DNA of 64,000 nucleotides from JAYPHU01 sp038127535 (GTDB lineage: Bacteria; Pseudomonadota; Alphaproteobacteria; Rhodospirillales; UBA2165): NCBI GenBank assembly GCA_038127535.1, contig JAYPHU010000005.1, forward strand, positions 1 to 64,000. Reading direction: 5' to 3'. A program made the position numbers and the translations under genes. The first letter of the stretch is position 1; each line of letters begins with the position of its first letter. Positions 25,504 to 34,040 of the stretch are shown in pieces. The notes under the pieces were generated by a model. The model had not been told where the DNA came from and did no database searches. It saw only the letters and a list, made by a program, of their open reading frames with translations.

Positions 25504-26376
25504 ATGACCGACACGATTGATCAGCAAAAAGAGGCCGCGACCGCCTGGTTCGCCCGGTTGCGGGACGAGATTTGCGCCGCGTTCCTGGCCATTGAAGAAG
25601 ACGTCGCCGGCCCCAACGGCATCGAAGATATGCCCGTGGGCACGTTCGAACGGACCTCCTGGGAGCGTCCCGCCGATAACGGCGAAGAGGCCGGCGGCGG
25701 GGTGATGTCGGTGATGCGGGGCCGGGTGTTCGAAAAGGTCGGCGTCAATGTCTCCACGGTTTTCGGCGAGTTCTCGGAGCAATTCCGCGCGCAAATCCCT
25801 GGCGCGGCGGAAGACCCTCGCTTTTGGGCGGCGGGCGTTTCCCTGGTGGCGCATCCAAGATCGCCGATGGTGCCCATCGCCCACATGAACACGCGCATGA
25901 TTGTCACTACCAAGCAGTGGTTCGGCGGCGGCGGCGATCTGACGCCTGTTTTTCCGATCGACAAAGACACGGCGGATTTCCACGGCGCGTTACAGGCCGC
26001 CTGCGACAAGCACGATCCGGCCTATTATCCGAAGTTCAAGGACTGGTGCGACGAATATTTCTACATCGCCCACCGTAAGGAAATCCGGGGCGCCGGCGGC
26101 ATCTTTTATGACAATCTCAACAGCGGCGACTGGGACGCGGACTTTGCCTTCACCCAGGATGTGGGCACGGCGTTCCGGGATATTTATCCGGAGATTGTGC
26201 GGCGCCATATCAATGAGAGTTGGACTGACGAGCAGAAGCAGGCGCAACTGGTTAAGCGCGGCCGCTATGCGGAGTTCAACCTGGCCATCGACCGGGGCAC
26301 CAAGTTCGGGTTGATGACCGGCGGCAACACCGAAGCGATCCTGATGTCGCTCCCACCCATGGCAGCCTGGCCTTAG
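25504..26376 (+). CDS. hemF: Oxygen-dependent coproporphyrinogen III oxidase
   Basis: Decarboxylates coproporphyrinogen III to protoporphyrinogen IX with oxygen during haem synthesis. The 290-aa protein includes PMVPIAHMNTRMIVT, WFGGGGDLTPVFPI, FKDWCDEYFYIAHRKEIRGAGGIFYD (quoted in part) and the C-terminal GGNTEAILMSLPPMAAWP. The end at AAWP looks short against the E. coli enzyme but fits my recollection of other alphaproteobacterial HemF proteins. It is convergent with cca; the two stops overlap by 4 bases. The neighbouring petABC and cytochrome c genes are consumers of haem. Confidence 0.95.
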   Translation: MTDTIDQQKEAATAWFARLRDEICAAFLAIEEDVAGPNGIEDMPVGTFERTSWERPADNGEEAGGGVMSVMRGRVFEKVGVNVSTVFGEFSEQFRAQIPGAAEDPRFWAAGVSLVAHPRSPMVPIAHMNTRMIVTTKQWFGGGGDLTPVFPIDKDTADFHGALQAACDKHDPAYYPKFKDWCDEYFYIAHRKEIRGAGGIFYDNLNSGDWDADFAFTQDVGTAFRDIYPEIVRRHINESWTDEQKQAQLVKRGRYAEFNLAIDRGTKFGLMTGGNTEAILMSLPPMAAWP

Positions 26377-27809
26377 GCGTTCGCCACCCGCCGCAACTCC
26401 GCCAGGCAGTCGTCCCGACCAGCGCGGCAGCCGCCGGCGATCCACCAGTCCTCGACCTGGGCCAGCAGCTCAGAGACGTATTTGCCGGGCTCGATATTCA
26501 TATCCAGCACATCCTGGCCGCGGACCGGAAACTCGACCGGTTCCCACTGGTCAGCCAACTCCATCAGGTTCAGCCAGGCGTCGGTCTGCTCCCGGGGCAG
26601 GCGCGGCATGGTGGTCAGCCGGCGCGCCCATTCCAGCAGGCCGAGATCAATCACCACCGACGGTCCCAGCCGGTAGAGCGCGCCGCGCACAGTGTCCTCC
26701 CCGGTGTCCGGGTCCGGGGTCCAGGCGGGCTCCACCAGCGCCAAGAGGTGATCTCGCTCCGCATTCGATAGTTTCAGCCGTTGGGTGATCTCCCGCACCC
26801 CGTCGGCGTCTGTCTCAATCGCGGCCGCCAGCCGGCGCACCGGGTCGGGGGCGACATGGTCGAACTTGATGGCCGTGGTTTCCAGCCAGATCAGCCGCTT
26901 GAGCTTATCCAGGTGGGCGAGCTCGGGCAGGAAATGCTGGGTGATGCCGCCGTCCTTCATCAATTTGAGGGCGTCGTACTTGATCTCCGAGGCGAAGATT
27001 TTAAACAGCTCGACCCGGATGCGCTCGCCGGAGAGAGTGGCCAGTTCAGGCGCGTGGCGGATGCATTGCTGGTAGGAGAACTTGTCGTCGATCCGCATGC
27101 CCAAGGTCGCGATGAAGCGGAAGAACCGGAGGATACGCAGATAGTCTTCTTTAATGCGTTTCTCCGCCTGGCCGACAAAGTGGATGCGCCTCTCCGCCAG
27201 GTCCTGGATGCCGTTGCAATAGTCATAGACCATCCCGTCCGGCGTGGCGCTTAGCGTATTAAATGTGAAATCCCGGCGGAACGCATCTTCTTTCCAGTCC
27301 TCTGTAAAGGCGACTTCCGCATGGCGGCCGTCGGTTTTGACATCCTTGCGGAGCGTGGTGATCTGATAGGTCTCGCTGCCGAAAGCTGCGGTGACCGTGC
27401 CGTGCTCGATGCCCGTGGGGATGGCCTGGATGCCGGCATTTTCCAGCAGCTCGATCACCCGGTCGGGGCGCTCCTGGGTCGCCAGATCGATGTCGCCCAC
27501 GTCGCGGTGCAACAGCGCATCCCGCACGCAGCCGCCGACGAACCGTACCTCCTTGCCGCCAGCTGACAGGGCAGCCAGCAGCGCCTTCATATTACCGGTC
27601 TCCATCCAGGGCTGAACCGGAATCTGTCCGCCGGCGCTCGACTCCCACTCGACCACCAGGTCATGCGTTTCCCGCCGGGAGTTGCGGGACCGGTTCTTGG
27701 CAAAGCTGCGCCGCCGGGCGATCAGAAACAGGAAGACAATGACGCCGATGATGCCGACGACCCATTTCGTTTGGACCGAGCCGATATCGAGAAGCGTGTC
27801 GAGGGACAT
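26373..27809 (-). CDS. cca: CCA-adding enzyme / poly(A) polymerase family, with N-terminal membrane segment
   Basis: Adds or repairs the CCA end of tRNA. The class II nucleotidyltransferase head begins near residue 85: VRFVGGCVRDALL followed by VGDIDLAT (catalytic Asp pair). RRDFTFNTLS and EDYLRILRFFRF are the usual later motifs. Oddly, the frame opens with about 70 extra residues: a membrane helix (about residues 15-32, TKWVVGIIGVIVFLFLIA), a basic stretch and a linker before VQPWMETGNM, where relatives begin. Met70 (about 27602) may be the real start of a soluble enzyme. The extension may be a fused short membrane protein. It follows DUF6111 by 15 bases in a conserved alphaproteobacterial run. 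Confidence 0.88.
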   Translation of the reverse strand: MSLDTLLDIGSVQTKWVVGIIGVIVFLFLIARRRSFAKNRSRNSRRETHDLVVEWESSAGGQIPVQPWMETGNMKALLAALSAGGKEVRFVGGCVRDALLHRDVGDIDLATQERPDRVIELLENAGIQAIPTGIEHGTVTAAFGSETYQITTLRKDVKTDGRHAEVAFTEDWKEDAFRRDFTFNTLSATPDGMVYDYCNGIQDLAERRIHFVGQAEKRIKEDYLRILRFFRFIATLGMRIDDKFSYQQCIRHAPELATLSGERIRVELFKIFASEIKYDALKLMKDGGITQHFLPELAHLDKLKRLIWLETTAIKFDHVAPDPVRRLAAAIETDADGVREITQRLKLSNAERDHLLALVEPAWTPDPDTGEDTVRGALYRLGPSVVIDLGLLEWARRLTTMPRLPREQTDAWLNLMELADQWEPVEFPVRGQDVLDMNIEPGKYVSELLAQVEDWWIAGGCRAGRDDCLAELRRVANA

Positions 27810-27824
27810 GGCCGTCAGGCCGGA

Positions 27825-28085
27825 CTATTTATACTGGCCCGGGACAACGGTGCCGTCCTTGAAGACCGGCGGCACGTATTCCGCGCCCGGTTCCGCCCCC
27901 AGCGTCGCCATGATGATCAGAGACACCACCGCCAGGACAAAGCCCAGGACCAGCACCCAGAACCAGTACCCTTCTTCCCAGCCGGGCATTTTGGTGTTGT
28001 TCCGCTTGGCGTCCCAATAGCTCCAGATCGTGTAAATCACGATCGGGGTGATCAGTGGCAAAATGATCTGAACGAATATTCTCAT
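27825..28085 (-). CDS. DUF6111-type small membrane protein
   Basis: An 86-aa protein with two membrane helices (residues about 5-22, FVQIILPLITPIVIYTIW, and 44-62, WVLVLGFVLAVVSLIIMAT) joined by a basic loop. Size, topology and position between a NUDIX hydrolase and the CCA transferase match the DUF6111 family of alphaproteobacteria. Function is unknown. It is 20 bases after the NUDIX gene and 15 before cca, so it is part of one operon with them. Confidence 0.75.
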   Translation of the reverse strand: MRIFVQIILPLITPIVIYTIWSYWDAKRNNTKMPGWEEGYWFWVLVLGFVLAVVSLIIMATLGAEPGAEYVPPVFKDGTVVPGQYK

Positions 28086-28105
28086 GCAGAACTATCCTTA
28101 GGGGT

Positions 28106-28750
28106 TCAGGCGCCGGAGGATATCCAGACACGCTGCGACAGATTGCGCAGCATACCGGCTGTCGCGCCCCAAATATAATAGTCATTCCAGGTAATGGCGA
28201 AAAAATGTCGCTTGGTGCCGTTAAAATCCCTGGCGTGCCGCTCGATATTGTCCGGATCCAGAACATAAGACAGCGGCGCCTCGAAGGCCTCCGCCACCTC
28301 GTGTTCATGCAGGGTCAACTCAAACGGCGGCTCAATCACGCCGATCACCGGGTTCACCAGAAACCCGGTGCCGACAATGTATTCGTCCAAATGGCCGACC
28401 ACGTCGATCTGGGTTTCCACCAGACCGATTTCCTCCTCGGTTTCGCGAAGCGCGGTGTGGATCGCGTTCCGGTCCGTGTCATCCACCCGGCCGCCGGGGA
28501 AACTGATTTGGCCGGCATGATTGTTTAGATGGTCGGTGCGTTTGGTCAGCAACACGGTCGCGCCTTCGGGACGATTCACCAACGGCACCAGCACAGCGGC
28601 CGGACGCAAGGGCTTGTCGCCCCGGACAAAGGGGTTTCGGTCCTTGGGGTCCAGATCGCCTTTCACCTCGGCTTCCTCGTTGGAGCGGCGGCCGGCCTCC
28701 CCGTCATAGGCCTCCAACCGGGCCAGCACATTTTCCAGACGCCAGGTCAT
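28106..28750 (-). CDS. NUDIX hydrolase, probable CoA pyrophosphatase
   Basis: Probably cleaves the pyrophosphate of CoA or oxidised CoA. The NUDIX box is complete (PGGRVDD..AIHTALRETEEEIGL, G-x5-E-x7-REUxEE-x2-GU form). It is preceded by LLTKRTDHLNNHAGQISF, the extra motif of the CoA-pyrophosphatase subgroup. The start is set at ATG 28750, which overlaps the DUF1285 stop as ATGA; a longer form to 28792 would run deep into that gene. 214 aa from this start. Translation is likely coupled to the preceding gene. Confidence 0.88.
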   Translation of the reverse strand: MTWRLENVLARLEAYDGEAGRRSNEEAEVKGDLDPKDRNPFVRGDKPLRPAAVLVPLVNRPEGATVLLTKRTDHLNNHAGQISFPGGRVDDTDRNAIHTALRETEEEIGLVETQIDVVGHLDEYIVGTGFLVNPVIGVIEPPFELTLHEHEVAEAFEAPLSYVLDPDNIERHARDFNGTKRHFFAITWNDYYIWGATAGMLRNLSQRVWISSGA

Positions 28751-29349
28751 TCGGTCAGCCTGCCGATTTTGTAGAATTCCCCGGCGCTCCATACGCCGTA
28801 GACCGTTTCTCCGTCCAACTCCCGTTCCTCGCCCAGTTCCACCAATTGATAATAGACCGAGCGGGTCAGCCGGGCCTCTAGATTGTCGCGAACCAGCACG
28901 TACGGAGACGGCTCGCCGGTCTCTTCGTTATAAGAGATTCGCAGCGGATGGGCCGCATCAGCCTTCACAATTTCGTCAACGTTGGTGCGGAATTCCAGGA
29001 CCTGATCGCGGCCGTCGCCGGTGACGTCCATCTCAACCGCTTGAAAAGGCACGTCTTCGACCACAATTTCACCTTGTTCGATGGGTGTAATCAGCCAATA
29101 GCGGCCCCCGTCATCCCGTTGAAGAACCGTCGAAAACAGCCTCACCAGTTCTTTGCGGCCTATGGGGCTGCCGTGGTAAAACCACGTACCGTCGCGGTCG
29201 ATCCGGATATCCAGATCACCGCACAGGAAACGTCCGGTTTCAGGGTCGATCTTTTCGACGGAACGGCCCGAATTCTCCGTTTTTCCTGAGTGTAAAAGGG
29301 ACGTAATATCTTTGATGTTATGACTCACTTTCCATTCCCGCTGCACCAA
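28747..29349 (-). CDS. DUF1285 domain protein
   Basis: A 200-aa cytoplasmic protein recognised as DUF1285 by context and sequence: GRFLCGDLDIRIDRDGTWFY, HGSPIGRKELVRLFSTVL and YWLITPIEQGEIVVEDVPF. The family is common in proteobacteria and its function is not established. It starts the DUF1285-NUDIX-DUF6111-cca operon and is divergent from moxR, only 14 bases away. Such divergent pairing with MoxR is a recurring arrangement in alphaproteobacteria. Confidence 0.85.
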   Translation of the reverse strand: MVQREWKVSHNIKDITSLLHSGKTENSGRSVEKIDPETGRFLCGDLDIRIDRDGTWFYHGSPIGRKELVRLFSTVLQRDDGGRYWLITPIEQGEIVVEDVPFQAVEMDVTGDGRDQVLEFRTNVDEIVKADAAHPLRISYNEETGEPSPYVLVRDNLEARLTRSVYYQLVELGEERELDGETVYGVWSAGEFYKIGRLTE

Positions 29350-29363
29350 GGGGAGTACAGACT

Positions 29364-30392
29364 TTGTCAGAAGCAGTAAACGGCCAGGCCCCCGATGCCG
29401 GCCAGGATTCAGACTCTTCGAAACTCATCGCCGGATTGGAATCCATCGGCGAAAGTTTCCAGAAGGTCAAGGAAGGCGTCAGCCGGATCATTTTTGGTCA
29501 GGACCAAGTCGTTGATGAGACCCTTATCACGCTGTTGGCCGGCGGTCACGTCCTGCTCATCGGCGTACCCGGTCTGGGCAAGACCAAGCTGGTCGAAACC
29601 CTCGGCACAGTTCTCGGCATGGAAGAACGCCGGGTTCAGTTCACGCCCGACCTGATGCCCGCCGATATTTTGGGCTCCGAGGTCCTGGAAGAAGGCGAAA
29701 GCGGTCGCCGGTCGTTCCGCTTCATCGAAGGCCCGGTGTTCAGTCAACTGTTGATGGCGGACGAAATCAACCGGGCCAGCCCGCGCACCCAGTCCGCGCT
29801 TTTGCAGGCGATGCAGGAACGCCGTGTATCTGTGGCCGGTCATTACCACCAATTGCCCAAGCCGTTCCATGTCTTGGCGACCCAGAACCCGCTGGAACAG
29901 GAAGGCACTTATCCTCTGCCGGAAGCCCAGCTCGACCGCTTCCTGATGCAGATCAATATCGATTATCCGCATCTGGCGGCGGAGCGGGCGGTTCTGCTAG
30001 CCACCACCGGCGCGAACGAGGCCCGGCCGAAAAAGGTGATCGAGGCGGATGATCTGATTGAGGCCCAGCGTCAGGTGCGACATATCCCGGTGGGTAACAG
30101 CGTCATGAACGCGATCCTGGAGCTGGTGCGCTCCGGCCGTCCCGGTGAATCTGACGTGACCGAAGTGAACGAACATGTGGCCTGGGGCCCCGGCCCCCGC
30201 GCCAGCCAGGCATTGATGCTGGCGGTGCGCGCCCGTGCGGTGATCCAGGGCCGGCTGGCGCCGTCCATCGACGACGTGCTGGCGTTGGCGCATCCGACGC
30301 TCCGCCATCGCATGGCGCTCAACTTCGCGGCCCGCGCCGAGGGCGTCACCATGGCCAAGGTGATTGACACCCTGGCGGCGCGGATCGGCTAA
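29364..30392 (+). CDS. MoxR-family AAA+ ATPase
   Basis: A AAA+ ATPase of the MoxR group, which act as chaperones for maturation of enzyme complexes or envelope proteins, usually with VWA-domain partners. The 342-aa protein has Walker A GVPGLGKTK near residue 74, Walker B LLMADEINRASP near 132, sensor I FHVLATQNPLEQEGTYPLPEAQLDR (quoted in part) and a C-terminal lid. The start is a TTG at 29364, after an aagggga ribosome site. It leads a tight operon with DUF58, DUF4159 and VWA-like genes, the standard MoxR partners. Confidence 0.93.
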   Translation: MSEAVNGQAPDAGQDSDSSKLIAGLESIGESFQKVKEGVSRIIFGQDQVVDETLITLLAGGHVLLIGVPGLGKTKLVETLGTVLGMEERRVQFTPDLMPADILGSEVLEEGESGRRSFRFIEGPVFSQLLMADEINRASPRTQSALLQAMQERRVSVAGHYHQLPKPFHVLATQNPLEQEGTYPLPEAQLDRFLMQINIDYPHLAAERAVLLATTGANEARPKKVIEADDLIEAQRQVRHIPVGNSVMNAILELVRSGRPGESDVTEVNEHVAWGPGPRASQALMLAVRARAVIQGRLAPSIDDVLALAHPTLRHRMALNFAARAEGVTMAKVIDTLAARIG

Positions 30393-30404
30393 CGGATAGT
30401 CTTT

Positions 30405-31313
30405 ATGACTGCGCCCATAACCGAACTGCACGGCCGCGCTGAACTCCTCGGCAGCAAACTGCCGCCCCTTATGGTGGCGGCGGAGCGGGTGGCTGCGACC
30501 GTGGCGCAAGGCGTGCATGGCCGCCGCCGAGTCGGGCAGGGCGAATCCTTCTGGCAATACCACCACTACGAGCCGGGGGATCCGGTGCAGCAGATCGATT
30601 GGCGGCGCTCGGCCCGCTCAGACACCGTCTATCTGCGGGAGAACGAGTGGGAAGCGGCGCAAAGCGTTTGGCTGTGGGCGGATTCGTCGCCCTCCATGCG
30701 CTATAGCTCTGGCAAAAACCTGCCGACCAAGGCGGACCGGGCAGAATTGTTGACACTCGCCTTGGGCTCGCTGCTGGTCCGGGGCGGGGAGCATATCGCG
30801 CCGTTGGGCCGGGGCGCGACCCCGACCATGGGCAATATGGCGGTCAGTCTGCTGGCCCAGGCGTTAAGCGAACGGGATGTGCAGGTGCCGGGTCAAAAGG
30901 TGAAAAGCCTGCCGCCGGTTGGGAAGCTGCCCAAGTACGGCCGGCTGGTCCTGATGAGCGACCTGTTCGAGCCGTTGGAAGATATCCACCAAGCCGTTGG
31001 CGTATACGCCGATCAGGGCGTGGACGGCCATATCCTGCAGATTATTGATCCGGCCGAGACGAGTTTGCCGTTCAGCGGCCGCACCCGGTTCGAAGGCATG
31101 GAGAACGAGGGCTCGGCTCTGATCGGCCGGGTCGAAGGTGTGCGCGACAGTTACCGCCAGACCTTGGAGGAACACCGCGCGGGGCTACAGGCCATCGCCC
31201 GGCTGGCGGGTTGGGGCTATGGGCTGCACGTCACCGATCAAACACCTGAGTCCGCGCTTATGTCGCTGTATACGTCTCTGGCCGCGCCCCAAGACCGGCA
31301 TCGGAGGAACTAG
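30405..31313 (+). CDS. DUF58 domain protein
   Basis: A 302-aa protein of the DUF58 family, which carries a VWA-like fold and accompanies MoxR ATPases. The signature region is GRRRVGQGESFWQYHHYEPG (residues about 40-60), leading to DPVQQIDWRRSARSD, and a later VWA-like strand YGRLVLMSDLFEPLEDI. No membrane segment is obvious. It is 12 bases after moxR and 6 before the DUF4159 gene. Role inferred: adaptor between the ATPase and the membrane proteins that follow. Confidence 0.9.
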   Translation: MTAPITELHGRAELLGSKLPPLMVAAERVAATVAQGVHGRRRVGQGESFWQYHHYEPGDPVQQIDWRRSARSDTVYLRENEWEAAQSVWLWADSSPSMRYSSGKNLPTKADRAELLTLALGSLLVRGGEHIAPLGRGATPTMGNMAVSLLAQALSERDVQVPGQKVKSLPPVGKLPKYGRLVLMSDLFEPLEDIHQAVGVYADQGVDGHILQIIDPAETSLPFSGRTRFEGMENEGSALIGRVEGVRDSYRQTLEEHRAGLQAIARLAGWGYGLHVTDQTPESALMSLYTSLAAPQDRHRRN

Positions 31314-31319
31314 ATCCGG

Positions 31320-34040
31320 ATGTTCGGATTAGGCGCCATTTCGTTTGTTGCCCCGGTCGCCCTGTTGGGCCTGGTCGCACTGCCGATTGTTTGGTGGCTG
31401 CTGCGGGTCATTCCACCGGCGCCGCGCCGAGTGCCATTCCCGACGATCAGGCTAATCATGAAGCTGGTCAATCCGGAAGAAAGCTCCGCCAAGACGCCCT
31501 GGTGGCTCACCCTCTTGCGCCTCAGCCTGATCACCGTGGCGATCCTGGCGGCGGCCCATCCGGTGCTGAACGCCGGCAATCAGCTGGAAGGCGACGGCCC
31601 GATGGTCCTGGTGGTCGATGACGGCTGGGCTTCGGCCAAGACCTGGAACAAGCGGCGAACGGCCTTCAATAATCTTTTAAACCAGGCGGAGCGGCAAAAC
31701 CGGTCCGTGGCAGTGGTCACCACCGCTCCCGGATCGGCAGCCCAGGCTCGCGCCATGAATTCCCTGCTCAGCGCCGATGCCGCCCGTGAAGTGGTTCAGG
31801 CGATCCAGCCCAAACCCTGGGGCGTGGACCGGATGGCGTCCCTCGCCGTGTTGAATGATATCGCGGTCTCCGGACAGGCGGATATTTTCTGGCTCAGCGA
31901 CGGGATTGATCATGGCTCGGCCCGGGACTTTGCCGATGCGCTGGTGCAAAAGGGCAATGTGGCGGTGTTCGCCGATGGGGGCGCGGACCTGGCCAAGTTG
32001 CTGCAGCCGCCGGTTTCTAACCAGTCGGGCTTGACCCTGAAAGCCACCCGTGCGGAGGAAGGTGGGTCCGAAACCCTGACCGTCCGCGCCCGTGGACAGG
32101 ACGGCGGCGTGCTGGCGCGAAAAGCGCTGCGCTTTGACGCCGGCGAGAAAGAAGCCTCGGTTGAGCTCGAATTGCCCGGTGAAATTCGAAACGGCATCAC
32201 GTTGATCGAGTTGGAAGGCGAGGCCTCAGCCAGTGGGGTGGTCCTGGTGGATGAACGCTGGCGCCGCCGGCCGGTCGGATTGGTCACCAGCGCGGACCCG
32301 AGAGGCGACCGCCCGTTGCTGGACGAAATGCACTATCTCGACCGCGCGTTGGAACCCTTCACCGAGGTTCGCCGAGGCATCGTCGAAGACCTCTTGAAGC
32401 GGGAATTGGCGCTGCTGGTTCTGGCCGACCCTGGCAAAATGTCCCGCACCGACCGTAACCGCCTGACCAAATGGATGGGGGACGGCGGCGTGGTGCTGCG
32501 CTTCGCAGGGCCAAGATTGGCTAACAACACCGATCCACTGCTGCCGGTTCGCCTGCGCAAGGGCGACCGGGAATTGGGGGGCGCGCTGTCTTGGAGCAAG
32601 CCCGCCCGGCTGGCAACGTTTGGGGAGAAGAGCCCGTTTGCCGGCCTGACCATTCCCAACGACGTACGGATCAACCGCCAGGTGCTGGCCCAGCCGTCCG
32701 TCGATTTGCCGGAAAAGACCTGGGCGCAGCTTACCGACGGCACGCCCTTGGTCACCGCCGAGAAGCATGGCTCCGGCTGGCTGGTCTTTGTGCACACCAC
32801 GGCTAATCCCACTTGGTCCAATCTTCCGCTTTCAGGCCTGTTCGTCGGCATGCTGCAAAATCTGGTGCAGCTCAGCCAGGGCGTGGCCGGGGAGAGCGAT
32901 GAACGGCTGTTGAAGCCGGTGCAGAATATCGACGGTTTCGGCCGGCTGGGTTCGCCGCGGGACGGCGCGCTGGGTCTTAAGGCGACTGAGTTTGCCGGGC
33001 GCAAGCCTGACCCGCGCCACCCGCCGGGCTTCTACGGCGACGGCACGGCGCGACGCGCCTTCAATCTGTCGCCCTCGGTGACCAGTTATCTGGCGCTCGG
33101 CGATCTGGGCCAAAGCGTTAGCCGGGAAGCCTATCAGGAGGCCAAGGAAACCGATCTCCGCGCCTGGGTGCTGACCACGGCGATGCTGCTTCTGCTGGTG
33201 GATATCATTGCCAGCCTGGCGCTGCGCGGATTCTTCGTCATGGCCAAAGTCGCGCCGCAGGTTCTGGTGATTGCCTTGATGTTGCCGGCGGTTGCGATGG
33301 CGCAATCAGTGCCGCAACGAAGCGCCGGCCCCGGTATCGATAACCGGGATTTCGCCGCCACACTCAAGGTGCGGGTCGCGTATGTGCGGACAGGCGACCG
33401 GCAGATCGACGAAACCAGCCATGCCGGCCTGGTTGGGCTGGCGTTTATCGCTAACAGCCGGACCGCGGCGGAGCTTGGTGATCCCGTTGCCATAGATCCG
33501 GGTACCGATGAGCTTTCGTATTTTCCGCTGATCTACTGGCCGATCACCGAACAGGCGGAGGTTATCCCCGTCGATACGGCGGCGAAAATCAACCGCTATC
33601 TCAAATCCGGCGGGACCATCCTGTTTGATACTCGGGATAGCGGCGGCTCCAACTTCGGCGCCGACCGGCTGGAAGAAATCGCCCGCAATCTGGATGTGCC
33701 GCCCATGCGCGCGGTGCCCTCCGATCACGTGCTGACCAAGGCCTATTATCTGTTGCGGGAATTTCCCGGCCGCTGGACCGGTAGCCGGGTCTGGGTGGAA
33801 CGGGACGGCTCCCGCATCAATGACGGTGTGTCGTCGGTGATTGTCGGCGGCCATGACTGGGCGGCAGCCTGGGCGCTGGATGACGCCCGCAAACCGCTCT
33901 ATCCGGTGGTGCCAGGTGGAGAGCGCCAGCGGGAAATGTCATATCGGTTCGGAATCAATCTGTTGATGTATGTGCTGACCGGCAACTACAAGGCCGATCA
34001 GGTGCACGTGCCGGCGATCATGGAAAGGCTCGGCCAATGA
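31320..34040 (+). CDS. BatA/DUF4159 membrane protein
   Basis: A 906-aa protein with a BatA-type N-terminus: two membrane helices around LLGLVALPIVWWLLRVIPP and LLRLSLITVAILAAAHPVL. A long periplasmic-type or VWA-like middle follows (VLVVDDGWASAKTW near residue 95), then a membrane helix at about 617-640. The C-terminal DUF4159 domain includes FPLIYWPITEQAEVIP and YLKSGGTILFDTRDSGGSN. It overlaps the next gene by 4 bases (ATGA), so translation is coupled. Together with MoxR and DUF58 it forms a conserved alphaproteobacterial envelope module of undefined function. Confidence 0.88.
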   Translation: MFGLGAISFVAPVALLGLVALPIVWWLLRVIPPAPRRVPFPTIRLIMKLVNPEESSAKTPWWLTLLRLSLITVAILAAAHPVLNAGNQLEGDGPMVLVVDDGWASAKTWNKRRTAFNNLLNQAERQNRSVAVVTTAPGSAAQARAMNSLLSADAAREVVQAIQPKPWGVDRMASLAVLNDIAVSGQADIFWLSDGIDHGSARDFADALVQKGNVAVFADGGADLAKLLQPPVSNQSGLTLKATRAEEGGSETLTVRARGQDGGVLARKALRFDAGEKEASVELELPGEIRNGITLIELEGEASASGVVLVDERWRRRPVGLVTSADPRGDRPLLDEMHYLDRALEPFTEVRRGIVEDLLKRELALLVLADPGKMSRTDRNRLTKWMGDGGVVLRFAGPRLANNTDPLLPVRLRKGDRELGGALSWSKPARLATFGEKSPFAGLTIPNDVRINRQVLAQPSVDLPEKTWAQLTDGTPLVTAEKHGSGWLVFVHTTANPTWSNLPLSGLFVGMLQNLVQLSQGVAGESDERLLKPVQNIDGFGRLGSPRDGALGLKATEFAGRKPDPRHPPGFYGDGTARRAFNLSPSVTSYLALGDLGQSVSREAYQEAKETDLRAWVLTTAMLLLLVDIIASLALRGFFVMAKVAPQVLVIALMLPAVAMAQSVPQRSAGPGIDNRDFAATLKVRVAYVRTGDRQIDETSHAGLVGLAFIANSRTAAELGDPVAIDPGTDELSYFPLIYWPITEQAEVIPVDTAAKINRYLKSGGTILFDTRDSGGSNFGADRLEEIARNLDVPPMRAVPSDHVLTKAYYLLREFPGRWTGSRVWVERDGSRINDGVSSVIVGGHDWAAAWALDDARKPLYPVVPGGERQREMSYRFGINLLMYVLTGNYKADQVHVPAIMERLGQ

